64,000 bases of DNA from Brucella thiophenivorans (lineage in GTDB: Bacteria; Pseudomonadota; Alphaproteobacteria; Rhizobiales; Rhizobiaceae). The stretch lies in assembly GCF_002252445.1 (NCBI RefSeq), contig NZ_NNRJ01000019.1, forward strand, positions 434,001 to 498,000, written 5' to 3'. The notes beneath the pieces are model-generated. The model saw only the letters and a program-made list of their open reading frames with translations. It was not told the DNA's origin and made no database searches. The translations under genes were made by a program, and so were the position numbers. Positions 53,641 through 63,216 of the stretch are shown here, in pieces. Each line of letters begins with the position of its first letter. The first letter of the stretch is position 1.

Positions 53641-56565
53641 ATGAGCGATCAGAAATTCATTTCCATACGCGGGGCGCGTGAACACAATCTAAAAAATGTC
53701 GATCTTGATCTGCCGCGCGACAAGCTGATCGTGATGACGGGCCTTTCCGGCTCCGGAAAATCTTCTCTGGCCTTCGATACAATCTATGCGGAAGGTCAAC
53801 GGCGCTATGTCGAAAGTCTTTCCGCCTATGCACGCCAGTTTCTGGAAATGATGCAAAAGCCGGATGTCGACCAGATCGACGGCCTGTCTCCTGCCATTTC
53901 AATTGAGCAGAAGACCACGAGCCGTAATCCGCGCTCGACGGTCGGCACCGTCACCGAAATCTATGACTATATGCGTCTGCTGTTTGCGCGTGTGGGCATT
54001 CCCTATTCGCCCGCAACAGGCTTACCTATCGAAAGCCAGACCGTCAGCCAGATGGTTGATCGAATTTTGATGCTTGAGGAAGGCACACGTCTCTATATTC
54101 TGGCCCCCATCGTGCGTGGGCGTAAGGGAGAATATAAAAAGGAACTGGCGGAACTTCAAAAGAAGGGTTTTCAGCGCGTCAAAGTCGATGGCACCTTCTA
54201 CGAAATCGCTGATGTTCCGGCGCTAGACAAAAAATATAAGCACGACATTGATGTCGTTGTGGATCGAGTTGTCGTGCGTGCCGATCTTTCAAGCCGCCTC
54301 GCAGATAGTCTTGAAACATGCCTGAAACTCGCCGAAGGCTTGGCGATTGCGGAATTTGCCGACAAGCCATTGCTGGCCGAAGATACGTCCGCTGGCGGCG
54401 GTGCCAACAAATCCGCAAATGAAACGCATGAACGCGTTATGTTTTCGGAAAAATTTGCCTGTCCGGTTTCAGGTTTCACCATTCCCGAAATCGAGCCGCG
54501 TCTTTTCTCATTCAACAATCCTTTTGGTGCCTGCCCGACCTGTGATGGGCTTGGCACGCAACAGGCGATTGACCCGAACCTGATCATTCCCGATCATTCC
54601 GCCTCTCTGAAAGACGGCGCGGTTGCACCTTGGGCGCGTTCGTCGTCGCCTTATTACAACCAGACGCTTGAAGCACTTGGCAAAGCCTATGGTTTTAAAG
54701 TCAGCGCTAAATGGTCTGATCTGCCAGCAGAAGCACAGCAAGCCATCCTCCATGGCACCAAGGGCCGCGAAATCACCTTCAATTATGATGATGGCTTGCG
54801 CTCATATCAGACCACTAAGGCATTTGAAGGCGTCATTCCCAATCTGGAACGTCGTTGGAAGGAAACTGATTCGGCATGGTCGCGCGAGGAAATCGAACGC
54901 TTCATGTCCTCAACGCCCTGCCCGGCTTGTAATGGCTATCGTCTCAAGCCAGAAGCTTTGGCTGTGAAAATCGGCATGAAACATATTGGTGAGATCACCA
55001 GCATGTCGATCCGTAATGCCGATGCTTGGTTTCGCGATGTCGACAGCACTTTCAACGATAAACAGCGGGAAATCGCTGCCCGTATCTTTAAGGAAATACG
55101 TGAACGACTGGAATTCCTGAACGATGTCGGCCTTGATTATCTCACACTGGCGCGTAATTCCGGCACGCTCTCGGGTGGCGAAAGCCAGCGTATCCGCTTA
55201 GCCTCGCAGATCGGTTCAGGTCTCACGGGCGTGCTTTACGTACTTGATGAACCGTCAATCGGATTGCATCAGCGCGACAATGCTCGTCTTCTTGATACGT
55301 TGCGCCACCTGCGCGATCTCGGCAATACGGTCATCGTGGTTGAGCACGACGAAGATGCGATCCTAACAGCTGACTATGTGGTCGATATTGGACCTGCAGC
55401 GGGTATCCACGGCGGCAAGATCATCGCACAAGGCTCGCCAGACGACATCATGTCCAACGCAGAATCGCTTACTGGCCAATATCTGTCAGGCGCGTTGGAA
55501 GTTGCTGTGCCCGCAAAACGCCGCGAAATATCTAAAGCCAAGCGCATCAAGGTCGTCGGTGCACGCGGAAACAATCTGAAAAATGTCTCGGCAGATATTC
55601 CGCTGGGAACATTTACGGCAGTCACCGGTGTTTCAGGCGGTGGCAAATCAACCTTCCTGATCGAAACCCTTTTCAAGGCCGCGTCGCGACGCATTATGGG
55701 CTCGCGTGAGCATCCGGCAGAGCATGACCGCATCGAAGGGCTGGAGTTCCTCGACAAGGTGATCGACATCGATCAGTCGCCAATTGGCCGCACGCCGCGT
55801 TCCAATCCTGCCACCTATACCGGCGCTTTCACACCTATCCGCGACTGGTTTGCTGGTTTACCGGAAGCCAAGGCACGCGGCTACCAGCCGGGACGTTTCT
55901 CGTTCAATGTCAAAGGCGGACGTTGTGAAGCCTGTCAGGGTGATGGCGTCATCAAAATCGAAATGCACTTCCTGCCCGATGTTTATGTGACGTGTGATGT
56001 CTGTCACGGCAAACGCTATAATCGCGAAACGCTTGAGGTGCACTTCAAGGGCAAATCGATTGCGGACGTGCTTGATATGACGGTCGAAGAAGGTGCCGAA
56101 TTCTTCACAGCTGTTCCCGCTGTGCGTGATAAACTCGAAACACTTGTCAAAGTAGGTCTGGGCTATGTGAAGGTCGGCCAGCAAGCCACAACGCTTTCTG
56201 GCGGTGAAGCGCAGCGTGTGAAGCTTGCGAAAGAACTTTCACGCAAAGCTACAGGCCGTACGCTTTATATTCTTGATGAGCCGACCACTGGCCTACATTT
56301 CCACGATGTGGCAAAACTTCTGGAAGTGCTGCACGAGCTGGTCGAACAAGGCAACACGGTCGTTGTGATCGAGCACAATCTTGAAGTTATCAAGACTGCT
56401 GACTGGGTTATTGACCTTGGCCCCGAAGGTGGTGACGGTGGTGGTGAGATTGTTGCAGTCGGTCGCCCGGAAGACATCACGAAGGAAAAGCGCTCCTATA
56501 CCGGGCAATTCCTGAAAGACTTGCTTGAACGTCGTCCCCGGCGCAAAGCAGAAGCCGCTGAGTAG
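53641..56565 (+). CDS. uvrA: Excinuclease ABC subunit A
   Basis: A 974-residue ATPase that finds helix-distorting DNA lesions and loads UvrB in nucleotide excision repair. Two ABC modules: first Walker [13 protein letters not shown] near 33-44, signature LSGGESQR near 515; second Walker [14 protein letters not shown] near 670, signature LSGGEAQR and Walker [12 protein letters not shown] near 870. Zinc modules CPVSGF...CPTCDG and CEACQGDG...CDVCHG are intact. The ATG at 53641 gives the standard length; the frame reaches back to 53617. SOS control is indicated by the box upstream. A mosaic-repeat palindrome terminates it. Confidence 0.97.
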   Translation: MSDQKFISIRGAREHNLKNVDLDLPRDKLIVMTGLSGSGKSSLAFDTIYAEGQRRYVESLSAYARQFLEMMQKPDVDQIDGLSPAISIEQKTTSRNPRSTVGTVTEIYDYMRLLFARVGIPYSPATGLPIESQTVSQMVDRILMLEEGTRLYILAPIVRGRKGEYKKELAELQKKGFQRVKVDGTFYEIADVPALDKKYKHDIDVVVDRVVVRADLSSRLADSLETCLKLAEGLAIAEFADKPLLAEDTSAGGGANKSANETHERVMFSEKFACPVSGFTIPEIEPRLFSFNNPFGACPTCDGLGTQQAIDPNLIIPDHSASLKDGAVAPWARSSSPYYNQTLEALGKAYGFKVSAKWSDLPAEAQQAILHGTKGREITFNYDDGLRSYQTTKAFEGVIPNLERRWKETDSAWSREEIERFMSSTPCPACNGYRLKPEALAVKIGMKHIGEITSMSIRNADAWFRDVDSTFNDKQREIAARIFKEIRERLEFLNDVGLDYLTLARNSGTLSGGESQRIRLASQIGSGLTGVLYVLDEPSIGLHQRDNARLLDTLRHLRDLGNTVIVVEHDEDAILTADYVVDIGPAAGIHGGKIIAQGSPDDIMSNAESLTGQYLSGALEVAVPAKRREISKAKRIKVVGARGNNLKNVSADIPLGTFTAVTGVSGGGKSTFLIETLFKAASRRIMGSREHPAEHDRIEGLEFLDKVIDIDQSPIGRTPRSNPATYTGAFTPIRDWFAGLPEAKARGYQPGRFSFNVKGGRCEACQGDGVIKIEMHFLPDVYVTCDVCHGKRYNRETLEVHFKGKSIADVLDMTVEEGAEFFTAVPAVRDKLETLVKVGLGYVKVGQQATTLSGGEAQRVKLAKELSRKATGRTLYILDEPTTGLHFHDVAKLLEVLHELVEQGNTVVVIEHNLEVIKTADWVIDLGPEGGDGGGEIVAVGRPEDITKEKRSYTGQFLKDLLERRPRRKAEAAE

Positions 56566-56583
56566 ATATAAATCCGGGCATTT

Positions 56584-56680
56584 GAGCGCATCCGGAAAAG
56601 TGTGAAACGGTTTTCGGCAAAGATGCGCGTTGAGGAGAATATTAAAAGCCTTGATCTGATTAAATCAGATCAAGGCTTTT
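56584..56680. repeat. Complete mosaic repeat: core plus 17-bp-stem palindrome
   Basis: The core (56584-56630, GAGCGCATCCGGAAAAGTG...AAGATGCGCG) is followed by the palindrome at 56644-56680, a perfect 17-bp stem with loop TAA, centred on GATCTGAT-taa-ATCAGATC and ending in CTTTT. It lies between convergent uvrA and the glycosidase-like gene and would end both transcripts. Confidence 0.9.
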
Positions 56681-56704
56681 AAGTCCGGCTTTTTTCATGA
56701 GCGT

Positions 56705-57478
56705 CTATTCGACTAATCCCACAATCGGGCCAAAGCCGCCGTGCCAGGAAATGTCGTTGCGTTTCAAAGCCGCGTTGTAGATACCGACACCGTTTCCACC
56801 ATCGAGAAACAATGCGTTGGGACATTTCAGCGTGTCGCGAAACAGCGTTGCAAAATCATAGAAGTTTACGGCATCTTCGCTGATCGCAAAACGCACAGAA
56901 TTATCTGCACAAACGCCTACCCCACTTCTGCGGGTGCGGTCGGTTGATCCTTTTATCAAAATAGAATTGAGCTTGTTATGAATGACCAGGGTGGGTCCAG
57001 ATTGCGTTGCAAAACGCATAGCAGGACGGTTTCTCAAAAACTGTTCTGTTGAAACAATACCGGCGCCGTTTTCATTGAAATAGAAAACGCCATTTGGCCT
57101 TTTGTAAAAATTCGGAACGGGGCCAGGAGAACGCACGAGCTTTTTGGTATCCACAGGAACCAATTCATGACCATTTTCCACATATAGACCTATGGGTGCG
57201 AAGTCGGTCTGATACATCCCGGCATTCATGGCAAATGTGAGCGTCTTGCCACCACGCTCCACGGCTTGTGCGACATTGGCAAAGTTGCGGTAAGGCTCAC
57301 CATCCGCATTCTTCCAGAATAAGCGTAAATTTTCTGTCTTCTTCACGGTACAGATAACGTAGTTGGCATCCTGAAAGACCTGGGGTTCGCATGTCTGTGC
57401 CTCGGCCTTATCGAGGCTAAACACACCTGCTACCATGGTACTCACTGCCAGCAGCTGGTAGATTATCCGAAAGCGCAC
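56705..57478 (-). CDS. Exported phosphodiester glycosidase-family protein (NAGPA-like, DUF2233)
   Basis: A 257-residue protein with a signal peptide (LLAVSTMVAGVFSLDKAEA, cut near residue 27 before QTC). The body matches the phosphodiester glycosidase (N-acetylglucosamine-1-phosphodiester alpha-N-acetylglucosaminidase) family: TFAMNAGMYQTDFAPIGLYVENG (about 80-102; shorter blocks NAGMY and PIGLYVENG), PNGVFYFNENG, ATQSGPTLV and ALFLDGGNGVGIYN. In bacteria its substrate is not established; a role in wall or envelope glycophosphate turnover is likely but inferred. It is monocistronic, ended by a mosaic repeat palindrome on one side and preceded by the HU gene terminator. Confidence 0.82.
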   Translation of the reverse strand: MRFRIIYQLLAVSTMVAGVFSLDKAEAQTCEPQVFQDANYVICTVKKTENLRLFWKNADGEPYRNFANVAQAVERGGKTLTFAMNAGMYQTDFAPIGLYVENGHELVPVDTKKLVRSPGPVPNFYKRPNGVFYFNENGAGIVSTEQFLRNRPAMRFATQSGPTLVIHNKLNSILIKGSTDRTRRSGVGVCADNSVRFAISEDAVNFYDFATLFRDTLKCPNALFLDGGNGVGIYNAALKRNDISWHGGFGPIVGLVE

Positions 57479-57501
57479 ACACCACCTCCCAAAGCTACAA
57501 T

Positions 57502-57527
57502 AAAAAAAGCCCGGTCAAACCGGGCCT
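57502..57527 (-). terminator. Terminator after HU gene
   Basis: AGCCCGGT-caa-ACCGGGCCT, about an 8-bp GC-rich stem, with seven T residues following on the minus strand. Confidence 0.88.
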
Positions 57528-57569
57528 TCTCGCAAAACATTCGCGATGACATCGCGTCAGTTTATAGGA

Positions 57570-57845
57570 TTAACCGTTGACGGCATCCTTGAGGCCCTTA
57601 CCAGCCGAGAACTTCGGCACGTTACGGGCAGGAATGGCAACTTCCTTGCCAGTCGATGGATTACGGCCAGTCGACGCTGCGCGGTGCGAAACAGAGAAAA
57701 CGCCGAAGCCTGGAAGGCGTACTTCTTCACCAGCCTTAAGTGCACCGGTGACTGCTGCGAGTACCGCGTCAACTGCAGTTCCTGCGTCGACCTTAGTCAA
57801 ACCGCCCTTTTCCGCTACTGCGGCGACCAATTCGTTCTTGTTCAT
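57570..57845 (-). CDS. hup: HU-family DNA-binding protein
   Basis: A 91-residue histone-like protein that bends and compacts DNA. The full family pattern is present: MNKNELVAAVAEKGGLTKVDAG at the start, then the helix pair, GFGVFSVSHRAASTGRNPSTGKE (the beta-arm including R-x-x-RNPxTG) and a C-terminal helix. Shorter landmark: GRNPSTG. The ATG at 57845 has AAGGA 7 bases upstream; a second ATG at 57851 is too close to it. It follows lon in the same direction, the conserved alphaproteobacterial lon-hup order. TTGACA-N9-TGTCAA lies upstream at 57915-57935. Confidence 0.95.
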   Translation of the reverse strand: MNKNELVAAVAEKGGLTKVDAGTAVDAVLAAVTGALKAGEEVRLPGFGVFSVSHRAASTGRNPSTGKEVAIPARNVPKFSAGKGLKDAVNG

Positions 57846-57937
57846 AGGCATTTCCTTTCTTTATCTGCCGGCGCGAATAACGCGACCGGATTGCGTGCAG
57901 TTTATTCAAATCGGTTGACAAACCAAGCCTGTCAATA

Positions 57938-57997
57938 CGAAAAAACCCCGGTTTTCCGGGGTTAAACACAGAAATGCCGGGCTTTTGGCCCGGCATT
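57938..57997 (-). terminator. Tandem hairpins after lon
   Basis: Two hairpins: AACCCCGG-tttt-CCGGGGTT (57944-57963), with a T-run on the minus strand, and AATGCCGGGC-ttttg-GCCCGGCATT (57973-57997). Together they terminate lon and separate it from hup. Confidence 0.85.
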
Positions 57998-58023
57998 GTT
58001 AGTATATTAGTAACACTCTGTGA

Positions 58024-60447
58024 TCAATGAGCCGTCGAGACACCTGCATCGTCATCAGTCGAAGCCGGTGCAACTGGCGTTTTAGGCTCTGTCCATTCGA
58101 TCGGCTGCGGCTCGCGAACCAGTGCATGTTTGAGCACTTCACCGACGCGAGACACCGGAACGATCTCAAGATTGTTCTTCACATTGTCAGGAATATCCGC
58201 CAGATCCTTGGCATTTTCTTCCGGGATCAGAACCTTCTTGATGCCGCCACGCAATGCAGCAAGCAGCTTTTCCTTCAACCCACCGATTGGCAGAACACGA
58301 CCACGAAGTGTCACTTCACCCGTCATCGCAATGTCCTTGCGGACCGGAATTCCGGTCAGAACAGAGACGATTGCCGTAACCATAGCGATACCTGCGGACG
58401 GACCGTCCTTGGGTGTCGCACCTTCCGGCACGTGAACGTGAATGTCGCGCTTGTCAAACAATGGTGGCTCGATGCCAAAATCAACCGCGCGGGAACGGAC
58501 ATAGGATGCCGCCGCCGAAATCGATTCTTTCATCACGTCACGAAGATTACCCGTAACAGTCATGCGGCCTTTACCGGGCATCATGACGCCTTCAATGGTC
58601 AACAATTCGCCACCAACTTCAGTCCATGCGAGACCTGTGACAACACCAACCTGATCTTCACCATCGATTTGACCAAAGCGAAAACGCTCTACACCGAGAT
58701 AATCAGAGAGATTCTTGTCCGTGATCTTCACCGACTTCTTCTTCGACTTCAAAATCTCGGTCACGGCCTTACGTGCCAAAGTCATCATTTCACGTTCAAG
58801 ACTACGCACGCCGGCTTCACGTGTGTAAAGGCGGATAACATTACGCAGCGCATCGTCTGTGACCGAAAACTCTTTCGGCTGCAAAGCATGATCCTTGATC
58901 GCCTTCGGCAGCAGGTGCCGCTTGGCAATCTCGAGCTTCTCATCTTCAGTGTAACCGGCAATACGGATGACTTCCATGCGGTCCAGAAGCGGACCAGGAA
59001 TATTAAGCGTATTGGCAGTCGTCACGAACATGACGTTCGACAGGTCGTATTCAACCTCAAGGTAATGATCCATGAAGGTCGAATTCTGTTCAGGATCAAG
59101 GACTTCAAGCATTGCAGATGACGGATCGCCACGGAAATCCTGCCCCATCTTGTCGATTTCATCGAGCAGGAAGAGCGGATTGGACTTCTTCGCCTTCTTC
59201 ATCGACTGGATGACCTTGCCGGGCATCGAGCCAATATAAGTACGGCGGTGACCACGAATTTCGGCCTCGTCACGCACGCCGCCGAGCGACATACGAACAT
59301 ATTCACGACCAGTAGCCTTGGCGATTGAACGCGCAAGCGAGGTTTTACCAACGCCGGGAGGTCCAACGAGGCAGAGGATCGGGCCTTTTATCTTGGTCGA
59401 GCGAGCCTGCACTGCGAGATATTCGACAATGCGCTCCTTGACCTTTTCAAGGCCAAAATGGTCATCGCCAAGCACGCCTTCGGCAAAGTTAAGATCCTGC
59501 TTGATCTTCGACTTCTTGCCCCATGGAATGGACAGCAGCCAGTCGAGATAATTGCGGACAACAGTTGCTTCAGCCGACATCGGGCTCATGCTACGAAGCT
59601 TTTTCAGCTCAGCCTGTGCCTTTTCGCGCGCTTCCTTGGAAAGCTTGGTCTTGTTGATGCGTTCTTCTAGCTCAGCCGCTTCATCGCGACCGTCCTCACC
59701 GTCACCAAGCTCCTTTTGGATAGCCTTCATTTGCTCGTTGAGATAATATTCGCGCTGTGTCTTTTCCATCTGGCGCTTGACGCGGCCACGGATGCGCTTT
59801 TCTACCTGCAGAACGGAAATCTCGGATTCCATGAAGGCAAGTGCCTTCTCAAGACGCTCACGCACCGAGAGAATCGACAACATTTCCTGCTTTTCAGGAA
59901 TCTTGATCGCTAGATGCGATGCAACCGTATCAGCAAGCTTTGAATAGTCTTCAATCTGCGTGGCTGCACCAACCACTTCAGGCGAAATCTTCTTATTCAG
60001 CTTGACGTAGTTTTCAAAGTCAGAAACCACCGAACGCGATAGCGCTTCAACCTCAACAGCATCTTCTTCGGGTTCCGGAAGAACGGCAGCAAATGCTTCG
60101 TGATAATCTTCGCGATCAGTAAATTTGGAAACCTTGACGCGCGCAGTGCCTTCGACGAGAACCTTTACGGTGCCATCTGGTAGCTTGAGAAGCTGCAACA
60201 CATTTGCAATCGTGCCGATTTCATAAATAGCATCAGGTGCCGGATCATCGTCGGCTGCGTTCTTCTGCGTTGCGAGAAGAATCTGCTTATCCACGCCCAT
60301 GACTTCTTCAAGCGCACGGATCGACTTTTCGCGTCCAACAAAAAGCGGAACGATCATATGGGGGAAGACTACGATGTCGCGCAACGGCAGAACGGCATAC
60401 AGCCCGTCTTCGCCATTCGCTGGGGTCTTCTGTTCAATACCCGTCAT
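58024..60447 (-). CDS. lon: ATP-dependent protease Lon
   Basis: An 807-residue AAA+ serine protease that degrades misfolded and regulatory proteins. Order: N-terminal LON substrate domain ([26 protein letters not shown] at 17-42), a coiled helical region, the AAA+ module with Walker [14 protein letters not shown] (near 360) and Walker B FLLDEIDK, and the C-terminal protease with the catalytic serine in [11 protein letters not shown] and lysine in [10 protein letters not shown]. Length is standard. AAAGGA precedes the ATG. It lies between clpX upstream and hup downstream. A possible promoter has CTTGAA and CAATTAT elements around 60540-60575. Confidence 0.96.
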   Translation of the reverse strand: MTGIEQKTPANGEDGLYAVLPLRDIVVFPHMIVPLFVGREKSIRALEEVMGVDKQILLATQKNAADDDPAPDAIYEIGTIANVLQLLKLPDGTVKVLVEGTARVKVSKFTDREDYHEAFAAVLPEPEEDAVEVEALSRSVVSDFENYVKLNKKISPEVVGAATQIEDYSKLADTVASHLAIKIPEKQEMLSILSVRERLEKALAFMESEISVLQVEKRIRGRVKRQMEKTQREYYLNEQMKAIQKELGDGEDGRDEAAELEERINKTKLSKEAREKAQAELKKLRSMSPMSAEATVVRNYLDWLLSIPWGKKSKIKQDLNFAEGVLGDDHFGLEKVKERIVEYLAVQARSTKIKGPILCLVGPPGVGKTSLARSIAKATGREYVRMSLGGVRDEAEIRGHRRTYIGSMPGKVIQSMKKAKKSNPLFLLDEIDKMGQDFRGDPSSAMLEVLDPEQNSTFMDHYLEVEYDLSNVMFVTTANTLNIPGPLLDRMEVIRIAGYTEDEKLEIAKRHLLPKAIKDHALQPKEFSVTDDALRNVIRLYTREAGVRSLEREMMTLARKAVTEILKSKKKSVKITDKNLSDYLGVERFRFGQIDGEDQVGVVTGLAWTEVGGELLTIEGVMMPGKGRMTVTGNLRDVMKESISAAASYVRSRAVDFGIEPPLFDKRDIHVHVPEGATPKDGPSAGIAMVTAIVSVLTGIPVRKDIAMTGEVTLRGRVLPIGGLKEKLLAALRGGIKKVLIPEENAKDLADIPDNVKNNLEIVPVSRVGEVLKHALVREPQPIEWTEPKTPVAPASTDDDAGVSTAH

Positions 60448-60673
60448 TGTTCAGTCCTTTCTCAGGTCATTCGACCCGATTGCCAAAGGTTGCGTCCCCT
60501 TTCATGATGAGGCAGCCCGCAACCAGTGCTTCGGTCCATAATTGGAGTGTCGAACTCCTAAATTCAAGCTGCATTCAAAGAATCGTCATCAATTCTGCGT
60601 ATCCTGCGCCGTCCTAAGAGTTTGTACAATAACAAGCTCCAGATGTATCCAGGTTGGGCCAATAGATAGACAA

Positions 60674-60702
60674 GAAAAAGGCCGCTTGCGCGGCCTTTTA
60701 TC
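60674..60702 (-). terminator. Terminator after clpX
   Basis: AAAAGGCCGC-ttgc-GCGGCCTTTT, a 10-bp stem with T-runs on both strands, 18 bases past the clpX stop. Confidence 0.9.
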
Positions 60703-60719
60703 AAAAGTAGGGCAAATTG

Positions 60720-61994
60720 TCAGGCCGACGCATTGCCTTTTTCATCCTGACGCTCTGCGTAAATATAGAGCGGGCGTGCACTACCATCCACAACATCACC
60801 GGAAATGACCACTTCCTGAACGCCTTCGAGCGTTGGAAGCTCGAACATCGTGTCGAGCAAGATCTTTTCCATGATTGAACGAAGGCCGCGCGCACCTGTC
60901 TTGCGTTCAACAGCCTTGTTGGCAATCGCACGCAACGCATCTTCATGGAAGCTCAGTTCAACACTTTCCATGTCAAACAGGCGTTGATACTGCTTAACAA
61001 GTGCATTCTTTGGCTCGGTCAGGATCTGAACGAGTGCATCCGAATCAAGATCTTCAAGTGTCGCGATAACTGGCAGACGACCAACGAATTCCGGAATGAG
61101 ACCGAATTTCAGGAGATCTTCTGGCTCCAGTTCCTTAAACACTTCACCGATGCGGCGATCTTCAGCAGACTTCACATTGGCACCAAAGCCGATCGATGTC
61201 TTTTCACCACGCGCCGAGATGATCTTATCGAGACCCGCAAAAGCACCGCCACAGATGAACAGAATGTTCGTTGTGTCGACCTGCAGGAATTCCTGCTGAG
61301 GATGCTTGCGCCCACCCTGAGGCGGCACGGAAGCAACCGTACCTTCCATAATCTTCAGAAGCGCCTGCTGAACGCCTTCGCCCGATACATCGCGGGTGAT
61401 CGAAGGATTATCCGACTTGCGGCTGATTTTATCGACTTCGTCGATATAGACGATGCCGCGCTGTGCGCGTTCGACATTGTAATCAGCAGACTGGAGCAGC
61501 TTCAGAATGATGTTTTCAACGTCTTCACCGACGTAGCCTGCTTCTGTGAGCGTCGTTGCATCTGCCATGGTGAACGGCACATCAATGATGCGTGCGAGTG
61601 TCTGGGCAAGATAAGTTTTGCCGCAACCCGTTGGTCCAACCAGCAGAATGTTGGATTTCGCCAGTTCGATGTCGTTGCTCTTGCTCTGATGCGCGAGACG
61701 CTTGTAGTGGTTGTGCACGGCAACAGAGAGCACGCGCTTGGCGTCCTTCTGGCCGATGACGTAATCGTCAAGAACGTCCTTGATTTCCTGCGGCGTAGGC
61801 ACACCTTCGCGCGACTTCACCATTGAGGTTTTATTTTCCTCACGGATGATGTCCATGCAAAGTTCGACGCACTCGTCGCAGATAAACACGGTCGGGCCTG
61901 CAATCAGCTTACGCACTTCATGCTGGCTTTTGCCACAGAACGAGCAATAAAGCGTATTCTTTGAATCGCCGCCGCTGTTGCTGACTTTGCTCAT
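60720..61994 (-). CDS. clpX: ATP-dependent Clp protease ATP-binding subunit ClpX
   Basis: A 424-residue AAA+ unfoldase that feeds substrates to ClpP. The N-terminal zinc-binding domain has the four-cysteine pattern CSFCGKSQ...CDECVELC (residues ~18-45). The AAA+ core has Walker [13 protein letters not shown] (near 118) and Walker B YIDEVDKI, the pore loop GYVGEDVE, and the IGF loop used for docking to ClpP (IGFGAN at about 270). The start has AAAGGAAAC upstream. In Hyphomicrobiales and Caulobacter it controls cell-cycle regulators. It lies about 500 bases downstream of clpP, a gap that contains a mosaic repeat. Confidence 0.96.
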   Translation of the reverse strand: MSKVSNSGGDSKNTLYCSFCGKSQHEVRKLIAGPTVFICDECVELCMDIIREENKTSMVKSREGVPTPQEIKDVLDDYVIGQKDAKRVLSVAVHNHYKRLAHQSKSNDIELAKSNILLVGPTGCGKTYLAQTLARIIDVPFTMADATTLTEAGYVGEDVENIILKLLQSADYNVERAQRGIVYIDEVDKISRKSDNPSITRDVSGEGVQQALLKIMEGTVASVPPQGGRKHPQQEFLQVDTTNILFICGGAFAGLDKIISARGEKTSIGFGANVKSAEDRRIGEVFKELEPEDLLKFGLIPEFVGRLPVIATLEDLDSDALVQILTEPKNALVKQYQRLFDMESVELSFHEDALRAIANKAVERKTGARGLRSIMEKILLDTMFELPTLEGVQEVVISGDVVDGSARPLYIYAERQDEKGNASA

Positions 61995-62496
61995 TGCAGT
62001 TTCCTTTCAATAAACCGAAATGAACAACACCCTCATCGCGCGTTCATTTCGATCGTTTTTTCCGGTTCGGATCCATGAGGGTTAGCAAAACACCGCTCCC
62101 TTCAGGCTCCATCAGCAGCTTTTACGCACTGCTAAAGTCTTCTGGATTCCAGAGCGCCATGCATCCAATTGGACGCATAAAGGACGCTCTGCAAACCATT
62201 GAATCTACGCTTCGTACTTTCCAAAAATCAGAATCGATTTTTGGGTCGATGCGTCGTCACCGCAGGCTTTCCGACCGAATAAGCCTTAAAGGCGACTTTT
62301 GCAGAACCTCACTCGGGGAACAATTGAAAAATCATGTTCCCCATCGAGATTCGGTAGAATCTGAACGATTTTAGCGCTCCGAACCCCAACAGATGCTTAA
62401 CGCGATGCGTTAACCTTTACGTACGGCCAAGAAATAAGCCGCTTTTGTGGCAAAGAGCGCTAAAATATGGAGAGGCAGAGACTGCCTCATCCAAAA
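61995..62496. other. clpX-clpP intergenic region with repeat
   Basis: About 500 bases without a coding frame. It contains a mosaic-repeat composite at 62151-62257 and the clpX promoter region. The remainder shows no other structure that I can identify. Confidence 0.5.
62151..62257 (-). repeat. Mosaic repeat, inverted order (palindrome then core)
   Basis: AGAGCG...CGCTCT (62151-62190) encloses GCATCCAATTGGACGC; a core-like segment at 62210-62257 (CCAAAAATCAGAATCGATTTTTGGGTCGATGCG) follows, split here as CCAAAAATC and GATTTTTGG. Read on the minus strand this has the same core-then-palindrome order as the copies at 51306 and 56584. Confidence 0.6.
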
Positions 62497-63126
62497 TCAC
62501 TTGGCTTCTTCAGCGCCTACTTCACGCGATTCGATCACCTTATCGATCAAACCGAACTCCAGAGCTTCCTGCGCGGTCATGAAGTGATCGCGATCAAGCG
62601 TACGCTCAATCGTCTCATAATCGCGACCGGTGTGCTTGACGTAAATCTCGTTCAGGCGGCGCTTCATCTTGATGATGTCCTGCGCATGACGCTCAATGTC
62701 AGACGCCTGCCCCTGGAAACCGCCGGATGGCTGGTGAACCATGATACGGGCATTTGGCAACGCATAACGCTGTCCGCTAGCACCGGCTGTTAGCAAAAGC
62801 GACCCCATGGATGCAGCCTGCCCCATACAAAGCGTGGATACCGGCGGCTTGATGAACTGCATGGTGTCATAAATCGCCATGCCGGACGTAACAACGCCGC
62901 CAGGCGAATTGATATACATGTTGATTTCTTTTTTCGGGTTTTCCGATTCAAGAAAGAGCAACTGCGCGCAAATCAGCATCGACATGCCGTCTTCAACAGG
63001 ACCGTTGACGAAGATGATGCGTTCTTTGAGCAAGCGCGAGAAAATATCGTAGGCCCGTTCGCCACGGTTGGTCTGCTCAACCACCATCGGCACGAGGTTC
63101 ATGACGGTTTCAATAGGATCTCTCAT
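62497..63126 (-). CDS. clpP: ATP-dependent Clp protease proteolytic subunit
   Basis: A 209-residue serine protease forming the tetradecameric ClpP barrel. The catalytic residues are Ser106 in MGQAASMGS and His131 in MVHQPSGG, with the third, Asp, in the following helix near 180 ([15 protein letters not shown]). N-terminal residues [19 protein letters not shown] are the processed propeptide region. The ATG at 63126 has AGAGG upstream; the frame is open to 63183, but that extension has no match. It lies upstream of clpX in the same direction and 90 bases downstream of hflX. Confidence 0.95.
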   Translation of the reverse strand: MRDPIETVMNLVPMVVEQTNRGERAYDIFSRLLKERIIFVNGPVEDGMSMLICAQLLFLESENPKKEINMYINSPGGVVTSGMAIYDTMQFIKPPVSTLCMGQAASMGSLLLTAGASGQRYALPNARIMVHQPSGGFQGQASDIERHAQDIIKMKRRLNEIYVKHTGRDYETIERTLDRDHFMTAQEALEFGLIDKVIESREVGAEEAK

Positions 63127-63216
63127 TATGGGCCTCTGAGTATGTATGGCGTGTATGATGAATCGTATGGTTTCCCCATACATAGGGCTTACCTGCCCTG
63201 TTCCGCAAGATGCCGA

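Noticed and set aside
58027-59121. A 364-codon open frame antisense to lon
   Set aside because: Antisense shadow of lon with no family features.
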